NCBI RefSeq assembly: GCF_011075055.1
Contig: NC_058143.1
Coordinates: 11,609,057-11,673,056 of the forward strand
Length of the DNA: 64,000 nucleotides
Direction of reading: 5' to 3'
Source: Mangifera indica
Taxonomy: Eukaryota > Streptophyta > Magnoliopsida > Sapindales > Anacardiaceae
Under the pieces are notes generated by a model that was not told the DNA's origin, made no database searches, and worked only from the letters and a program-made list of their open reading frames with translations. This document shows, piece by piece, positions 25,187 to 37,569 of this stretch; the stretch's first letter is position 1; the number at the start of each line of letters is the position of its first letter. A program made the translations under genes and the position numbers.

Positions 25187-25813
25187 GGCCAAAGGACTTA
25201 TTCCCATTCAAAGTATGTTGTTTTTTCAAATTTTCACCCCTTAACTTTGAAAATCCTATTTACTCACCCATGAATAGTTAAAGTTAACAAAACTCTAACT
25301 CCCTAAAATTTTATCTCCTTTTCCCCCTTACATCTTAAAAACTAATCATTTTCTCTTAAACCAAGTTTTAAAAAATAAACATTTCCCCTTTAAGGTTTAG
25401 TTTTCAAACTTTGCCGCCATCTCCAATGCCATTTCTGACAACCTCTCCCTCTTGACACTTCTCTCTCTTCGATGATCTCTCCCCTCTCACCTAGAACTTT
25501 GGTCGGCATCGATTGAAGCTGGAAAGATAAATATCTCATCTTTGTCTAGGAGAGGCTTCGGTTTGAAAACTAAACCCTAGTGGGGGAAATGTAATTCTTT
25601 AAAACTTGACATGGGGAAAAATAGTTAGTTTTTAAGATTTGAAGGGGGGGAGATAAAATTTAAGTTTATGTTTAATATTACAAATGAAATGACAATTTTG
25701 CCTTTAAAACTGACCGACTTAATCGCTTATAGGTAGATAAATAAGATTTTTAAAGTTAAGGGGTGAAAATTTGGAAAAACAACATGCTTTAGGTGGGAAT
25801 AAGTCCTTTGGCC
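25187..25813. mobile_element. GGCCAAAGG-family hairpin element, 627 bp
   Basis: Perfect inverted ends GGCCAAAGGACTTATTCCCA / TGGGAATAAGTCCTTTGGCC. The flanks ttctattaa (25178-25186) and ttctactaa (25814-25822) form a 9-bp target duplication with one mismatch. The empty site ttctattaa is present at 42383-42391 in the older C block. The whole element is an imperfect palindrome, with CCGCC/CTCTCC-rich text near the centre. Confidence 0.85.
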
Positions 25814-26272
25814 TTCTACTAACTATAAGTTTGATTATGCCTTTCTCTAGCGCATGAGAACCTCAACCATAGGAACATTCAAGTGAGATTGCAAAAAATC
25901 TCCACTTCTAGGCGTTTATATTTGTAAATTATTTATATATTACTAATTCTTTTTATGAATGTTGAACTATATCAATTTTTTTTTGGCTTAAAGGAACCAA
26001 ATTCTCATATTTTTTCTATTGAAAGAGTTGAAAATTTTAGATTTTTCTATGTAAGGAACTAAACTTTTAGTATTTTTAATAAAAGATATTGAATAAACAC
26101 AATTTATATTGTTTGTTTTGTTTTAAAAGTGATTAATTTGATATTTTTAATAGATAATAGTGAAAATTTAGTATCTTAAATGGGAAAATATCAGAGTTTG
26201 ACCATTTCAGTAAAAAAATTATAAAAGTTTGGTCTTTTCATTTGAAAAAATATAATAATTTGATTCGTACAA

Positions 26273-26277
<5 letters not shown>

Positions 26278-26331
<54 letters not shown>
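26278..26331. repeat. (TA)n microsatellite
   Basis: An uninterrupted TA run preceded by GTGTGTG, in the cassette leader; homologous to the shorter run at 63078. Confidence 0.95.
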
Positions 26332-26335
<4 letters not shown>

Positions 26336-26865
26336 TGCACGAGTGGGGCTGCTGACCCCAATGTTCTATCTAACTTATTAATATTAATCACTTTGTTTTT
26401 AAAACAAAACAAAATACTAATTGTATATGTTCAATAACTTCAATAAGATATATGAAAGTTGGGTCATTTTAATATGAAAATTTGAATGTTCTATTTCTTC
26501 AATAGGAAAATATAATATTTCATTGATTTCAATAAAAAAATGACACATCGATACTTACAAATATTGTAATAAAACTATATATATTCAATTTTAAAAATCT
26601 AATTACTCAAAATAATTTTAAATTAATAATAAAATATTAATCAATCATTCCAATTGAATACTTAAAAAAATATCCGAAAATGGGTGCACATAATAATACT
26701 TGAAATATTATTATCACTATATTTATTTTATTTTGTTAAAGTTTTATTAACATAGTATACAATACTAAAACTCCTTTTTCTAAGACAATTTAAAACAATT
26801 TTTTTAAGCTTAACCGACCTTTCATTAACTCTCTTTTTTTTTTTTTTTAAATTTTTGTCTCCATC

Positions 26866-27875
26866 TACGGGAAGCTTGCGAACCGAGGAGTCCAGAAGAG
26901 CAGCAAATCTTACACATTTCTCGTTGTAAGATTTGTCTTTGATTATAACATAACGCAGTTTTGGGCAAATCCGAATAACTTTTTATCTTTTGAGCAGCAA
27001 ATCTTATACATATGCTTTCAGTTCGTACTATATTGATATCATACTATTTTGCTTGTTATAATTGGAATCAGTGACCATTTTATTTATAAGGCAGGATGCA
27101 TAAGGACTTTTAATTTATTTACAACCTTTGCTTTATTAACAGATTTGTGTTCACTGTCTCACATACATGCAAAATGAGTTATAACATCTTTTCCCGATAA
27201 ATATATATCTTTTACCTTTATCTTTATCGATGATTGGACATAAAAACTAATCAATTATTAAGACATTGTACGTTTTAGATATACAGTTTATCATAATTTA
27301 GCTTTTACAGTTTACAAATTTAACAATTCACTGGCTATTAAATCGGTTGTCTTAATTACCCTAAACAATGAGAGGACACTAATTAATACATATCCAACAT
27401 CTCTATTGTATTTTATCAATATAAGATTTGTCTTGTAATATCATAACATAACTCCATTTTAAATAAATTCAAATAATTATTTATTTCTAATTAATTTGAT
27501 TATAAATTATCAATCATATGTTATCTTTATTATACTTTCATCCTTATGAAATAAGAATAAACTTTTATCTTTATTATATTCTTGTTGTTTGTACTATGAA
27601 CTTCATCAATTATTTAAGCAAAGTAAAGATACCCCTTCATCTTCATTTACAAGGCTTTTTTTTTTTTCCATAAGTATCATTGGCAAGGATTCCCTATATA
27701 TAAAAGCACACAACACATAGTTAATTATATTATAGAGAGCACTACTTATAATTCTTACTCTCTTAAAGTTTGAGGTATGGCTATTTAGAACAGAATGGCT
27801 ACGGGAACACAACTCTTCATGAGGCTGCAGCCAATGCGAACCTGGAGGTCGTACAAGCCTTGGTCAATCATATAT
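26866..27875 (+). pseudogene. Ankyrin-PGG exon 1 scraps
   Basis: At 26866-26905 the 5' end of exon 1 is recognisable (CTCCATCTACGGGAAGC, AACCGAGGAG) but its ATG is gone. At 27772-27875 an interior piece encodes YLEQNGYGNTTLHEAAANAN followed by LEVVQALVNH, one ankyrin repeat, joined directly to a TATA/leader segment (27690-27760). Spacer lies between. These are remains of at least one collapsed cassette copy. Confidence 0.7.
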
Positions 27876-27879
27876 ACTT

Positions 27880-28888
27880 TCTCAATATAAGATTTGTTTT
27901 TGATTATAACATAACTCAGTTTTAGATAAATAAAAATAATTATTTATTTTTAATTTGTTCAATTATAAGTTACCAATAATATTTTATTTTTATTATACTT
28001 TCATCTTCTTTTATCTTATACATATGCTTTCAGTTGGTATTATATTGATATTATAGTATTTTGTTTTTTATAATTAGAATTAGTGACCACTATGTTTATA
28101 AGGCGCGACATATAAAGATCTTTAATATATAAACACATTATTTATTTACAGCCTTTGCTTTATTTATATGTTTGTGTTCACTGTCTCACATACATGGAAG
28201 ATGAGTTATGATGTCTTTCCCAATGAATATGTATCTTTTTCCTTTATCTTTATCAATGACTAAACATATATACCAGTCCATTGCTAAGATATTGTAGATT
28301 TTAAACAAACAATTCATCATAATTTAATTTTTGTGGTTGGCAAATTTAACAACTTACAAACTATTAAATTAGTCTTGTCTTAGTTACCCCAAACAATGAG
28401 GGGATACTAATTAATACATGTCTAACATCTTTCTCATATTTTATTAATGCAAAGATTTGTCTTGAAATATCATAACATGACTCTATTTTTAATAAATTCA
28501 AATAATTGTTTATTTCTAATTATTTTGATTATAAATGATCAATTATATTTTATTTTATTACGCTTTCATCATTTGAAATAAGAATAAACTTTTATTTATT
28601 GTAAATATAATAAAAAATTATGAGTAAAAGATATTATAATTAAATTAAACTTTAAGTAGAAGAAGATAAATGAAGTTGATGTAAGTAGAATAAAAATGAA
28701 AAGCGGAACTTGGGAGGCTTGAATGAAAATCTTATTAGGCGTGTGTATGTTACAAATGAAGAGAGGAGGGTGTATTTGCAGAAACTCTTGCCGCCTCTCC
28801 AGTCGAGGAGATAAAGTAATTTTCCAAGGCCATTTAATGCGGGCCACCCAAAGTCAATATTGTCCGTCTAAATGGCTTACTTCTTTGC
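27880..28888. other. AT-rich spacer plus an unmatched stretch
   Basis: 27880-28600 resembles cassette spacer. 28640-28888 differs from the other copies and contains a less AT-rich piece (GCCGCCTCTCCAGTCGAGGA). Two overlapping short frames, on opposite strands, cover it, but I recognise neither. Confidence 0.4.
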
Positions 28889-29514
28889 AGCCAAAGGACT
28901 ATTTCTCAATCAAAGTATATTATTTTTTCAAGTTTTTTTTGGTTAATTTTAAAAATTATATTTATTAACAGTTTTAAAGATAAAATTATTATTTTATTTA
29001 TAATATTAAAAAAATAAACTTAAATTTTATTTTATTTTTCTTCCTGAATTCTAAAACTAACAATTTTTCTCGATTCAAGTTTTCAAAAATAGTATTTTTC
29101 CTCTTAGAATTTTCAATTTTTTAGATTTAATTTTTTGGTAACGTCTCTTCTTTCCAATGACCTCAAGGGGACGTCTCTTGCTCTTCGGTGTGCCTCCTTT
29201 CGACGGTCCTCCTTGACGTCATTGTCGATGAAGAAGAGTCTTGTCTTCGTCCATAGATGAAGACACTGAGGAGGAATGTCGGAAGGAGGTCGCACCGAAG
29301 AGAAAGAGATGTCGTTTGGAGGTCACTAGAGAGGAAGAGACATCGCCGAAAAATTGAATCTAAAAAATTGAATCCTTAAGGTGAAAATACTATTTTTAAA
29401 AACTTAGATTAAGAAAAAATTGTTAGTTTTTAAGGTTTAGAGGAAAAATAATATAATTAACTGAAAAAAATTTGAAAAAACAGTATATTTTGGGTGAGAT
29501 ATAGTCCTTTGGCC
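28889..29514. mobile_element. GGCCAAAGG-family hairpin element, 626 bp
   Basis: Ends AGCCAAAGGACTATTTCTCA and GATATAGTCCTTTGGCC (first G mutated). The 9-bp flanks cttctttgc (28880-28888) and tttctttgc (29515-29523) differ at one base. The centre (about 29150-29340) is a strong palindrome carrying repeated GACGTCTC/GGAGGTC text. Confidence 0.8.
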
Positions 29515-29721
29515 TTTCTTTGCCGGGTGGGAAAATTATATTCACATGTGGGAAGCGACCGAATCATTTACTGCAACATTCCCACCAAGCATGACTTTGT
29601 GGTACATTTAACATTACCTTTATTATATTCTTGTTGTCTGTGCGAATTAACTTTGCCAATTATTTAAGTAAAGTAAGGATACCTTTTTTTTTGGTTAAGT
29701 ATCATTCACAAGGATTTTCTG

Positions 29722-29784
29722 TATATAAAAGCACACAACACATTTTAGAGAGCACTACTTATAGTTTTTACTCTCTTTATTGTA
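29722..29784 (+). promoter_or_regulatory. Putative promoter and leader donor of the intact ankyrin-PGG gene
   Basis: TATATAAAA at 29722-29730, then GCACACAACACA and a short leader ending TTATT|GTAAGT at about 29779-29784. This suggests a 5' UTR exon and a leader intron of about 1.1 kb before the ATG at 30900. Other copies keep the TATA but have ATAAGT or CAAGT in place of the donor GTAAGT. Confidence 0.5.
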
Positions 29785-30899
29785 AGTTTGATTAAGATAT
29801 TTTTTTAGCAGGTGAAGCACTTCAACGATTGGAGTATTCAAGTGAGATCACAAAACTCTCTACTTTATATTTGTAACTTGTTAATATATTATTAATTCTT
29901 TTTATGAATATATCAAATTATATATATATATTTTTTATGAAATTGAATCTTTAGATTTTCCTGATAGAAAAGACTAAATTTTTAGTATTTTTTATTGCAT
30001 TTATCAAACAAACAAACATAATTAATATTGTTTATTATATTTTAAAAGTAAGAATATTAGTTTGATATTTGAAATAAAAAATAATAAAGTTTAGTTTCTC
30101 CCTTAAAAAATAACTAGAAGTCACATTGGCATTGCTTTTTTTTTTTTTTTTAATGGGTGTGTATGTATGTATATATATATATTGATGTAAAAGGCTACAC
30201 ATTGGTGTTGCCTTTTCTTTTCAAACATTAAAGCACTAAAAAAGAGGCATGTAGATGAGCATATATACAGATGAGAATGTATATATTTATAGGATAACGC
30301 TATTTAGAGGTATTCAACAACAATATACCAAATTATATATTTTTTTTATTAAAAAACTAAACTTTTAAATTTTATTATTAAAATTATCAAATTTTATTAT
30401 TAAAATAATTAAATTTCAATATTTTTTTAATTAATGATACCAAATTAATCACTTTGTTTTTAAAACAAACCAAAATAAATAATACTAATTATGTTTGTTT
30501 GATATCTTTATTAAGTTATGCGTAAAGTTTGATTATTTTAATAGAAAAATATGAATGTTCAATTTCTTTAATAAAAAAATATAGGATTTCTGTTATTTCA
30601 ATTAAAAATTAATAGGTCAATACTTATTATAATAAAATTGTGTATATTTAATTATTATTATCATAAGATTATATGATTTTGTATTAAGGATAAAGTTATA
30701 TATAACTAAATGTCCAATTAAATACTCAAAGTTGGGTTATTATATTTATATTTATTTAATTTTGCTAAAATTTTTATTAACATAGTATGCAATACTGAGA
30801 TTCTTTTTTCTAAGACATGATTTAAAACGGCTTTTTTAAGCTCAGCCTGTCTTTCATTAATTTTCATTTTTTTTGGTTGTCTCCATCTGTGGGAAGCAA

Positions 30900-33415
30900 A
30901 TGGTCGTCCGTAGAAGCGAGCTTTATCGGGCAGCCCTGAACAGCGATTGGGAATCTCTGAAGAAATTATACCAGACAAATGTTAGGTCGCTGTCATCTCC
31001 TGTAACGGCCTCCAGGGACAATGCCTTTCACTTGGCGGTGTTCAGCAAAAGAAAAGATCCGCTTCAATTTTTGCTTGAAATTTCCAAAGAACATCCTAGG
31101 GTGAAGGATGCCTATTTACAAACAAATGACTACGGGAACACGCCTCTTCATGAGGCTGCATTAAATGGGAACCTGGAGGCCGTAAAGGCTTTGGTCACTC
31201 ATCATCGCAGGCTCATCGCGGAAGATATTGAATATCCACGTGTGGAAAAGCTCCAAGAGGCTGTGAATATGGATGAAGAAACCCCGCTTTTTCTTGCTGC
31301 TTCATTTGGGAAAACAGAGGTGGTGAAGTTTTTAGCTGCAACATCATTTGAATCTCACAAAAGATTAATATACCAAGAAGAAAAAGGAAGGACTGAAGAA
31401 GAAGAATATTCTAAGCTTAAAAATATTCACCGCCAAAACATGAGGGTAAAGCCCAAACCTAAAGCCTCCAATGAACTGCCTGGTGCGAGTCAAGGTGAAA
31501 TAACATCAGAGCCAGAGCCTGGTGCCATCAAAGAAGAAACATTCATACAAAAGCGTAATGCCTCCATTCTGGGCGTTGCCATCATAGGCCACCATTTTGG
31601 TCTCTATCTCTACTCGCCTAGCTTCTTTACCTTTGCTTTGAAATGAAATATATATTCAACTGATATTTGATGTGCTTTCTTTTCAAATTTTCTCAGACAC
31701 GGCTCTATATTTACTGAAGATGGATGAATCGTTAGCAGCACTCAAAAACCTAGATGGCCAGACCTCTCTTCACCTACTAGCAGCCATGCCCTCAGCTTTC
31801 GAAAGTGGATATCAATTTGGCACATGGATCCACAAAGTCATATATTCCTGTAAGAATATTTTTCACCTTTCCATAATTCTATTAAAGATAGTGTATGCAT
31901 AAGGATATGTTAAAAGGACCTTTTGTATACATCTTATTCATTAATTTCTAAAATTTATAGGCCTTCCAATCGGTGATGATGCAGATGATGATGAAAAAGC
32001 TACTACAAAAATTTCCAAAGGTAAAAATTTTCTTTTGTTCGCTTGAGGGATATTCTACATAATTTCTCTCTTCATCAATTTTTTTCATTGAGCACCTTCT
32101 TTTCTGCTAAACACGAACAGGTTGGCTTAAATTACTGCAAAAAATCTGTGCACTTGTAAGGAGTGACATCTTGGAAGAAAAGACGAAGCATAAACTTGCT
32201 TTCAAACTAGCGAAGACACTGATAACAAAAGATTCTTCTTGGGATGAAATCATTCCGTTTGATAAAGACCAGTCTTCAGGAGGAGATTATAAGGCAATCC
32301 CGTTATTGCTGGCGACTGAAAAAGGAATAGTAGAAATTGTGAACAAGATACTAGAAATATATCCCCAGCTGGTTGAGCATTGCAATGATCTGGGTCAGAA
32401 CATACTGCATATGGCAATTAAGCACCGTCGAAAGGATATCTTCAATCATGTGAAAAATATGAAAATGCCAATGACAAGGTTAGTCGGAAAGGTTGACAAT
32501 AATGGCTACACCATTTTACACCATGCTGCATACATGGAGACACAGACTGCAAAGCTTCACCCAACAGGACCTGTATACAAACTCCAGGAAGAGATAAAGT
32601 GGTACAAAGTAAGCCCCCTAGCTCTTTCTTCTACAAGATTTTTACCTAATAAACGTGTTTATATGTAAGTGATGTTTCTATATATGCAGCGTGTAAAGAA
32701 GATCACGCCCTCCCACTACGCCATGTCTTGCGAAGAGAAATTCAATTCGAAGCACGATACACTACTCAAGGATGCACAGGAATGGATAAAAAAGACTTCT
32801 GAGTCTTGCACTGTAGTGGCTGTTCTCGTTGCTACAGTGGTCTTTGCAGCTGCGTACACTGTGCCTGGAGGTTCTAATGAACAGGGGTATCCAGTTTTCC
32901 GCAACAGCTCTCTCTTCTTGCTTTTCACAGTCATGGACGTTGTTGCTTTGGCCTGCTCCTTAACCTCCGTTGTAATGTTCTTGTCCATCCTCACATCGCC
33001 TTATACGTATCATGAATTCCACCGCCAACTCCCCAACGCACTCACAATAGGTTTCGCCTTGCTCTTCATTTCATTGACTACAACAATGATTGCATTCGCA
33101 GCAACATTATTGCTCATAATTCGTTCGGACAAGCCACATTGGACCACCACTCTCATTTATACTGCTGCATTTCTTCCTGTCAGCATATTTGCACTCACGC
33201 GTTTTCCCATGTATGCTGCATTTGAGAAAACTTTGCTCAAGTTGTATCGTAGATTGCCCAAGAAGTCAGCTTCCAGACAGGGTTCCTTTGCAGACCAAGC
33301 AGCTCCTAAACAAACCGAATCGCACACAAAGCAGCTTGAGAACGATGGTCAATTGTCTGAGGAGAGTGTGCCGATAATAAGCCCAAGCTCTGAGTGTGAG
33401 ATTTATATTAGTTGA
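30900..33415 (+). CDS. Ankyrin-repeat/PGG-domain membrane protein, intact, five exons
   Basis: Exons 30900-31599, 31697-31849, 31961-32020, 32121-32608 and 32690-33415 join in phase through GT-AG introns to 708 codons without a stop. Residues 1-150 hold ankyrin-type repeats (DNAFHLAVFSK, GNTPLHEAALNGN, ETPLFLAASFG), and an acidic low-complexity linker spans about 160-215. More repeats follow at about 248-270 (GQTSLHLLAAM) and 320-440 (GQNILHMAIKH, NGYTILHHAA). Residues 508-640 are the PGG domain: helix 1, AAYTVPGG at 521-528, then three further helices. A charged Q/S-rich tail ends in EIYIS. The start is the first ATG in frame; other copies begin MASKADLYEPY at this point. The family (ITN1, ACD6) works at the plasma membrane or ER in salt, ROS and defence responses. 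This is the only unbroken copy in the window. The first donor (31600) is inferred from phase and similarity. Confidence 0.88.
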
Positions 33416-33859
33416 TGCTGATAATATTACAAGATATTACAAACTGGTGTGACTTTGTTTTCATCATTTTGGGTTCCATCAAGTCAAGAGTGAGCGTCAA
33501 ACAAGAGAATATTTTACTTTTTGTTCTAATAAATTTGTATGCAAGTAGTGTGTGTTTTTTAAGAATATAAATTTAAAATATTTAAAGTATTTTTATCATA
33601 TTTAATAACATGCTTATTTTCCAAGAACCAATTGTCTCCGTATACTAATTCATATCCTGCGACTCCAATTGAATTCAATATTAGAGGCTTGTATAATGTC
33701 TCCATATAATACCACTTTCTATTCTCCAATAGAATAATTAATTAACAGTACCAAATCAGATAATCATATTTCTGAGTCATTCAAACTCATGTATTATTCA
33801 CAAATCTAAGAGAAGAGGATTGGTTTCCATCTAAGAGAACCAGAAGATTATGATAATAT

Positions 33860-34311
33860 GGGGTTGTGTGGTTAGAGACTTTTAAAAATTACTTTGGTAA
33901 TATATTTTTTATTATTTACATTACAGTAATAAAATATTATAATAATATTTTATTACCAATACTGACGTGACATGTAATAATTATTACATTTACCTTAAGT
34001 ATTAAAATATTACTAAGGTAATCTTGATTTTATTATAATTATATTATTATTTATTAATATTTTAAGACAAAAATAAATTTATTTTTAATTAATATAACAA
34101 ATAATATAAAAAATATTTATATTAAAAGACATTTAAGTAAAATAATTTACTAGTATTATTTTATTACTGTTAACCAAATAAATTAATTATTTATACCATA
34201 TATTTTTATCAAACGTAATAATAATTTATATATAGTAATTTTCTCAATAATCTATCTTTAAGGTAATCTCTCTATTTTGGTAATAAAACATTATTTAAAT
34301 CAAACACCCTC
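33860..34311. mobile_element. Harbinger-like MITE inserted in the block A duplicate
   Basis: Block A reads continuously across this place (GATAATATAAGTGAACTT near 1860), whereas here about 450 bp are inserted. The ends are GGGGTTGTGTGG and the complement of TCAAACACCCTC; the inside (GGTAATATATTTTTTATTA and its complements) resembles the MITE at 12432. The target duplication is not clear. Confidence 0.65.
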
Positions 34312-34339
34312 TCTAATTGAACTTATTAGGTAGGCTCAT

Positions 34340-36222
34340 GGCGGCAAGAGAGAGCTCCCTTGATGAACAAAAACACAGTGCCTGCGTCTCCCCAGAAATA
34401 TGAAGCTGTTCATCCTGGTATGTTGTTAGTAACCAAGACTGCACATTGCTATTAGAGACTAAGATGAAGCTGCATCTTGGACTGAAGTAAACAAGCCTTT
34501 CAATGGGGAAAGGTGAATCTTTTATCCCAGAAATTCGTCATTGTCAGGTAAAACCATGGATTCTGATATCGTTGTCAGGTAAAACTTTGGAGTATGATAT
34601 CTGAGGAGTCTCGATGATGCCTTCTTCAAACTTGATGTAAACACAGAGAAATGAAATGGCCAATTAGAGATGAACCCAGACTTACAAATGTCGAATGCAT
34701 TCAGAGATGGCATAGGCCCAACCTTGACACCCTTGGGACTTCGGACTTCATATTTGGCATCGTTATTAATGGAGGTTGTAGCCAATGGCCACACATTTTG
34801 AAAGTCAGTTTCTTAGATAGGGTTGGGGATACAATCGAGCCGAATTGATTCAAACTCGATTATCAACTTGACTTGGATGGCTCAAAACAAGTATAGTTTT
34901 GGTGAGTTTAAACCTAACGATTGATTTTATACTCAAACTTAAACTTAAACTTGAGGACGTTGAGCTCACTAAATTCATGAGCTTAGAAGAGTTTAATTCG
35001 GTTACAACAAAAGAGTTTTGATCCATTTTGACTCAACTATATTATTAGAGATGAACCCAGACTTACAAATGTCGAATGCATTCAGAGATGGCAAAGGCCC
35101 AACCTTGACACCCTTGGGACTTCGGACTTCATATTTAGCATTGTTATTAATGGAGGTTGTAGCCAATGGCCACACATTTTGAAAGTCAGTTTCTTAGATA
35201 GGGTTGGGGATAGAATCGAGCCAAATTGATTCAAACTTGACTATCAATTTGACTTGAATGGCTCAAAACAAGTGTAGTTTTAGTGAGTTCGAAGCTAACA
35301 ATTGATTTTGTATTCAAACTCAGACTTAAACTTGAGAATGCTGAGCTCACTAAATTCGTGAGCTTAGAAGAGTTTAACTCGGTTACAACAAAAGAGTTTT
35401 GATCCATTTTGACTCAATTATATTATTATTACAGTCGAATTCAAATTCAATTTTAAATCCACCTCTCGATAGGGTGAATATCCACATCTAATCAAGGACC
35501 AGTTTATATTGTCTCCAATCCCAAAAAACCATCTGACGCTTGACCTGCCACAACTCAAACTAAACTATAAAATAATTTAACTTTATATTTTATTCAAACC
35601 ACTAAAACTTGACTGCCCAATTTCAAATAACAGATTATATGATATATCATCCTAAATAAATCAAAGATTCAAATCAAATCAAGCGCTAGCAAACCATAAA
35701 AATACCCGATATTTAAAATACCCAAATTCAATCCCTTCGCCATAATTTTCCCACAAACCATAAAAGGGAAACAAAGACTTACGCAAGAATCCATTTGCTG
35801 TTAAGCAAAGTTAACGCCTCAGTTGGTGCGGGAGTCGGATTCTTAGCTTCAAGCTGTCTAATAAGCTCGACAATCTCTGTTCTCGTTTCGCTAGTCGCCG
35901 TCAACCCACGATCGGTCCTATAGAACGAATCAATTAACGCCTTCTTCAAGTTATTAATCTCCGTCACATCTATGGGCTTCTCCTCCTCTATTAAGGCCAC
36001 GGCGGTACCTTCGTCCTTCTTATGGGGACACCATTCGTCATCGTCCACGGCCCAAGCCACGACCACCGGTCTTGCTTTCAGCTACTTCTTAGTGATTCTC
36101 TGCGAAATCTTGGCCGAGTTCAGAGGAAGAATCGAAGGCTTCACAGTAATGAGATGCTGATGAGGTGGCATTAAAGAAAGGGTTTTGCATGGGAATTGAG
36201 TGAGTTGAGAGAGTAAAGCCAT
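34340..36222 (-). pseudogene. Fibrillin / plastid-lipid-associated protein pseudogene (block A duplicate)
   Basis: Exon 1 (36222-35783, 440 nt as in block A) encodes MALLSQLTQFPCKTLS, a TAG after ITKK, then DDDEW, DSFYRTDRGL, RQLEAKNPTPAPTEALTLLN and KWILA to a GTAAG donor. Downstream pieces read PLATTSINNDAKYEVRSPKG and, at about 34640-34520, FEEGIIETPQIS and VLPDNDEFLG. The acceptor before FEEG is AC rather than AG. A 381-bp tandem duplication (34664-35044 and 35045 to about 35430) repeats the PLATTS exon. The TAG after ITKK is shared with block A, so the gene died before the blocks duplicated; the KW codon is intact here but TAG in block A. Confidence 0.85.
34664..35430. repeat. 381-bp tandem duplication inside the fibrillin pseudogene
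   Basis: The run from TTAGAGATGAACCCAGAC through CATTTTGACTCAACTATATT occurs twice in a row with few differences. Block A has a single copy (about 2213-2570). Confidence 0.85.
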
Positions 36223-36314
36223 TGACTCTTCAGTTTGTCGATTACGATGAGAAGTCTGAAAATAGATGAGCAGGCGGCGGGCCAGAGAAAGCAAGGGCAC
36301 TAGGTTTTGTAATA

Positions 36315-37021
36315 GGCCAAAAAGCTTGTTCCCACCCAAGGTTTTGCGTAAGTATAGTTACACTAGTTAATTTTTAAAAGGCCCAATCATCTATGTGTGA
36401 TAAATTTTATTATTATTATCAATGATAAAATTATTTAACTAAAAATATTAGAAAAAATTAAAATTTTATCACATTTTTTAATTCAAAAATTTAACATTTT
36501 TTCTTCATTTTTGGAAAGTGCTCATTTCTCCCTTATAGTTTTTTGTTGCTTATCTTTGAGAACCATTCGCCATATCTAACATTTTGCTCTTTCCCTCTTG
36601 CTTTCTTCCTCCCTTTTGATCACTCTCTGTTTCCTCTCTAACACTTTTCGTCTCCTACAAAAACAATTGGAGAAGGAAGGGAGAGTGATCAGGAGGGAGA
36701 GAGTTGACAATCAGAAATGACAAATTGTTATCAAAGATAAAAACTGAAAACTAAAAGTTTGGGGGGTGTATATAAGGAAAAGATGAGAGTTTATAATCTT
36801 CAATTTGAGAGAGAAAAAGTCAGTTTTTAAATTTGAGAAATATAAAATTATGAGATAGAAATGAAAATTGTAAAATTTAAGAGTAATCTTTTAATAAAAT
36901 TTTTAAATAATAATTTCATTTTGATAATAATAATAAAATTTAATAAATAAATAAATTTTTAAAAATTAACAAATATAAGGAAATTTACACTAAACTTTGG
37001 GTGGACATTAGTCTTTTGGCC
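36315..37021. mobile_element. GGCCAAAGG-family element, 707 bp
   Basis: Left end GGCCAAAAAGCTTGTTCCCA, right end inverted (GTGGACATTAGTCTTTTGGCC in part). Flanks tttgtaata (36306-36314) and tttgtaatt (37022-37030) form a 9-bp duplication with one mismatch. Same insertion as the outer element at 4423-6018, so it predates the block A duplication. Confidence 0.8.
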
Positions 37022-37569
37022 TTTGTAATTTCCCAATGTAGTCTGGATGCAACTTTGGGATGAGGACTTCGTCTTAGATTCAATATTTTTGTTTCTTCGG
37101 ATTGTGAGGGCAATATTGGGTTTAGAAGGGTGGAGTCCAAATGAATTGGGTTGTTGACATGTGGATGTTAGATCAAGATGTGAGGTAAGGAACGATTTGT
37201 ATTTTATTCAAATTTAGTTAGTAATGTAACAGCACAATCATGTTGCTTGTGTTGTGTGAGAAAAAAATTAAGGTCAAGAATTTTCTTTTCTGATTGGGCA
37301 ATAGAATATCCTGCTAGTTAGTTAGTGTGGCATGGATTTAAATCAAATTAAATTTAAATAAAAACTTACTCAAACTATATTTAAAATTAAAATATGAAAT
37401 TTGAGTTTAATTTGACCGAATGATGAATATTAACATTATAAATGCTATTAAATTGTAAAAAAAAAGAAAGATAATCATTAAAAACCATAAAAAAATAAGA
37501 AAAAACTTAAAAAATAGAAGAGTTTCAACAAGCCTTTGAACTCATATTAAGCTATCAAATTGTAACTTA

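Larger units (their letters stand above)
18233..27220. repeat. Block D1: segmental duplicate of 46764-64000
   Basis: From GTTATTGTTAGTGG, just upstream of the Pelota start, to about 27.2 kb the sequence matches the last 17 kb of the window almost base for base once insertions in the partner are removed (7.76-kb Mutator-like element and 1.33-kb solo LTR). D1 in turn has about 0.95 kb (about 18434-19388) absent from D2. A third, more diverged relative is at about 38.95-44.2 kb. Confidence 0.88.
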
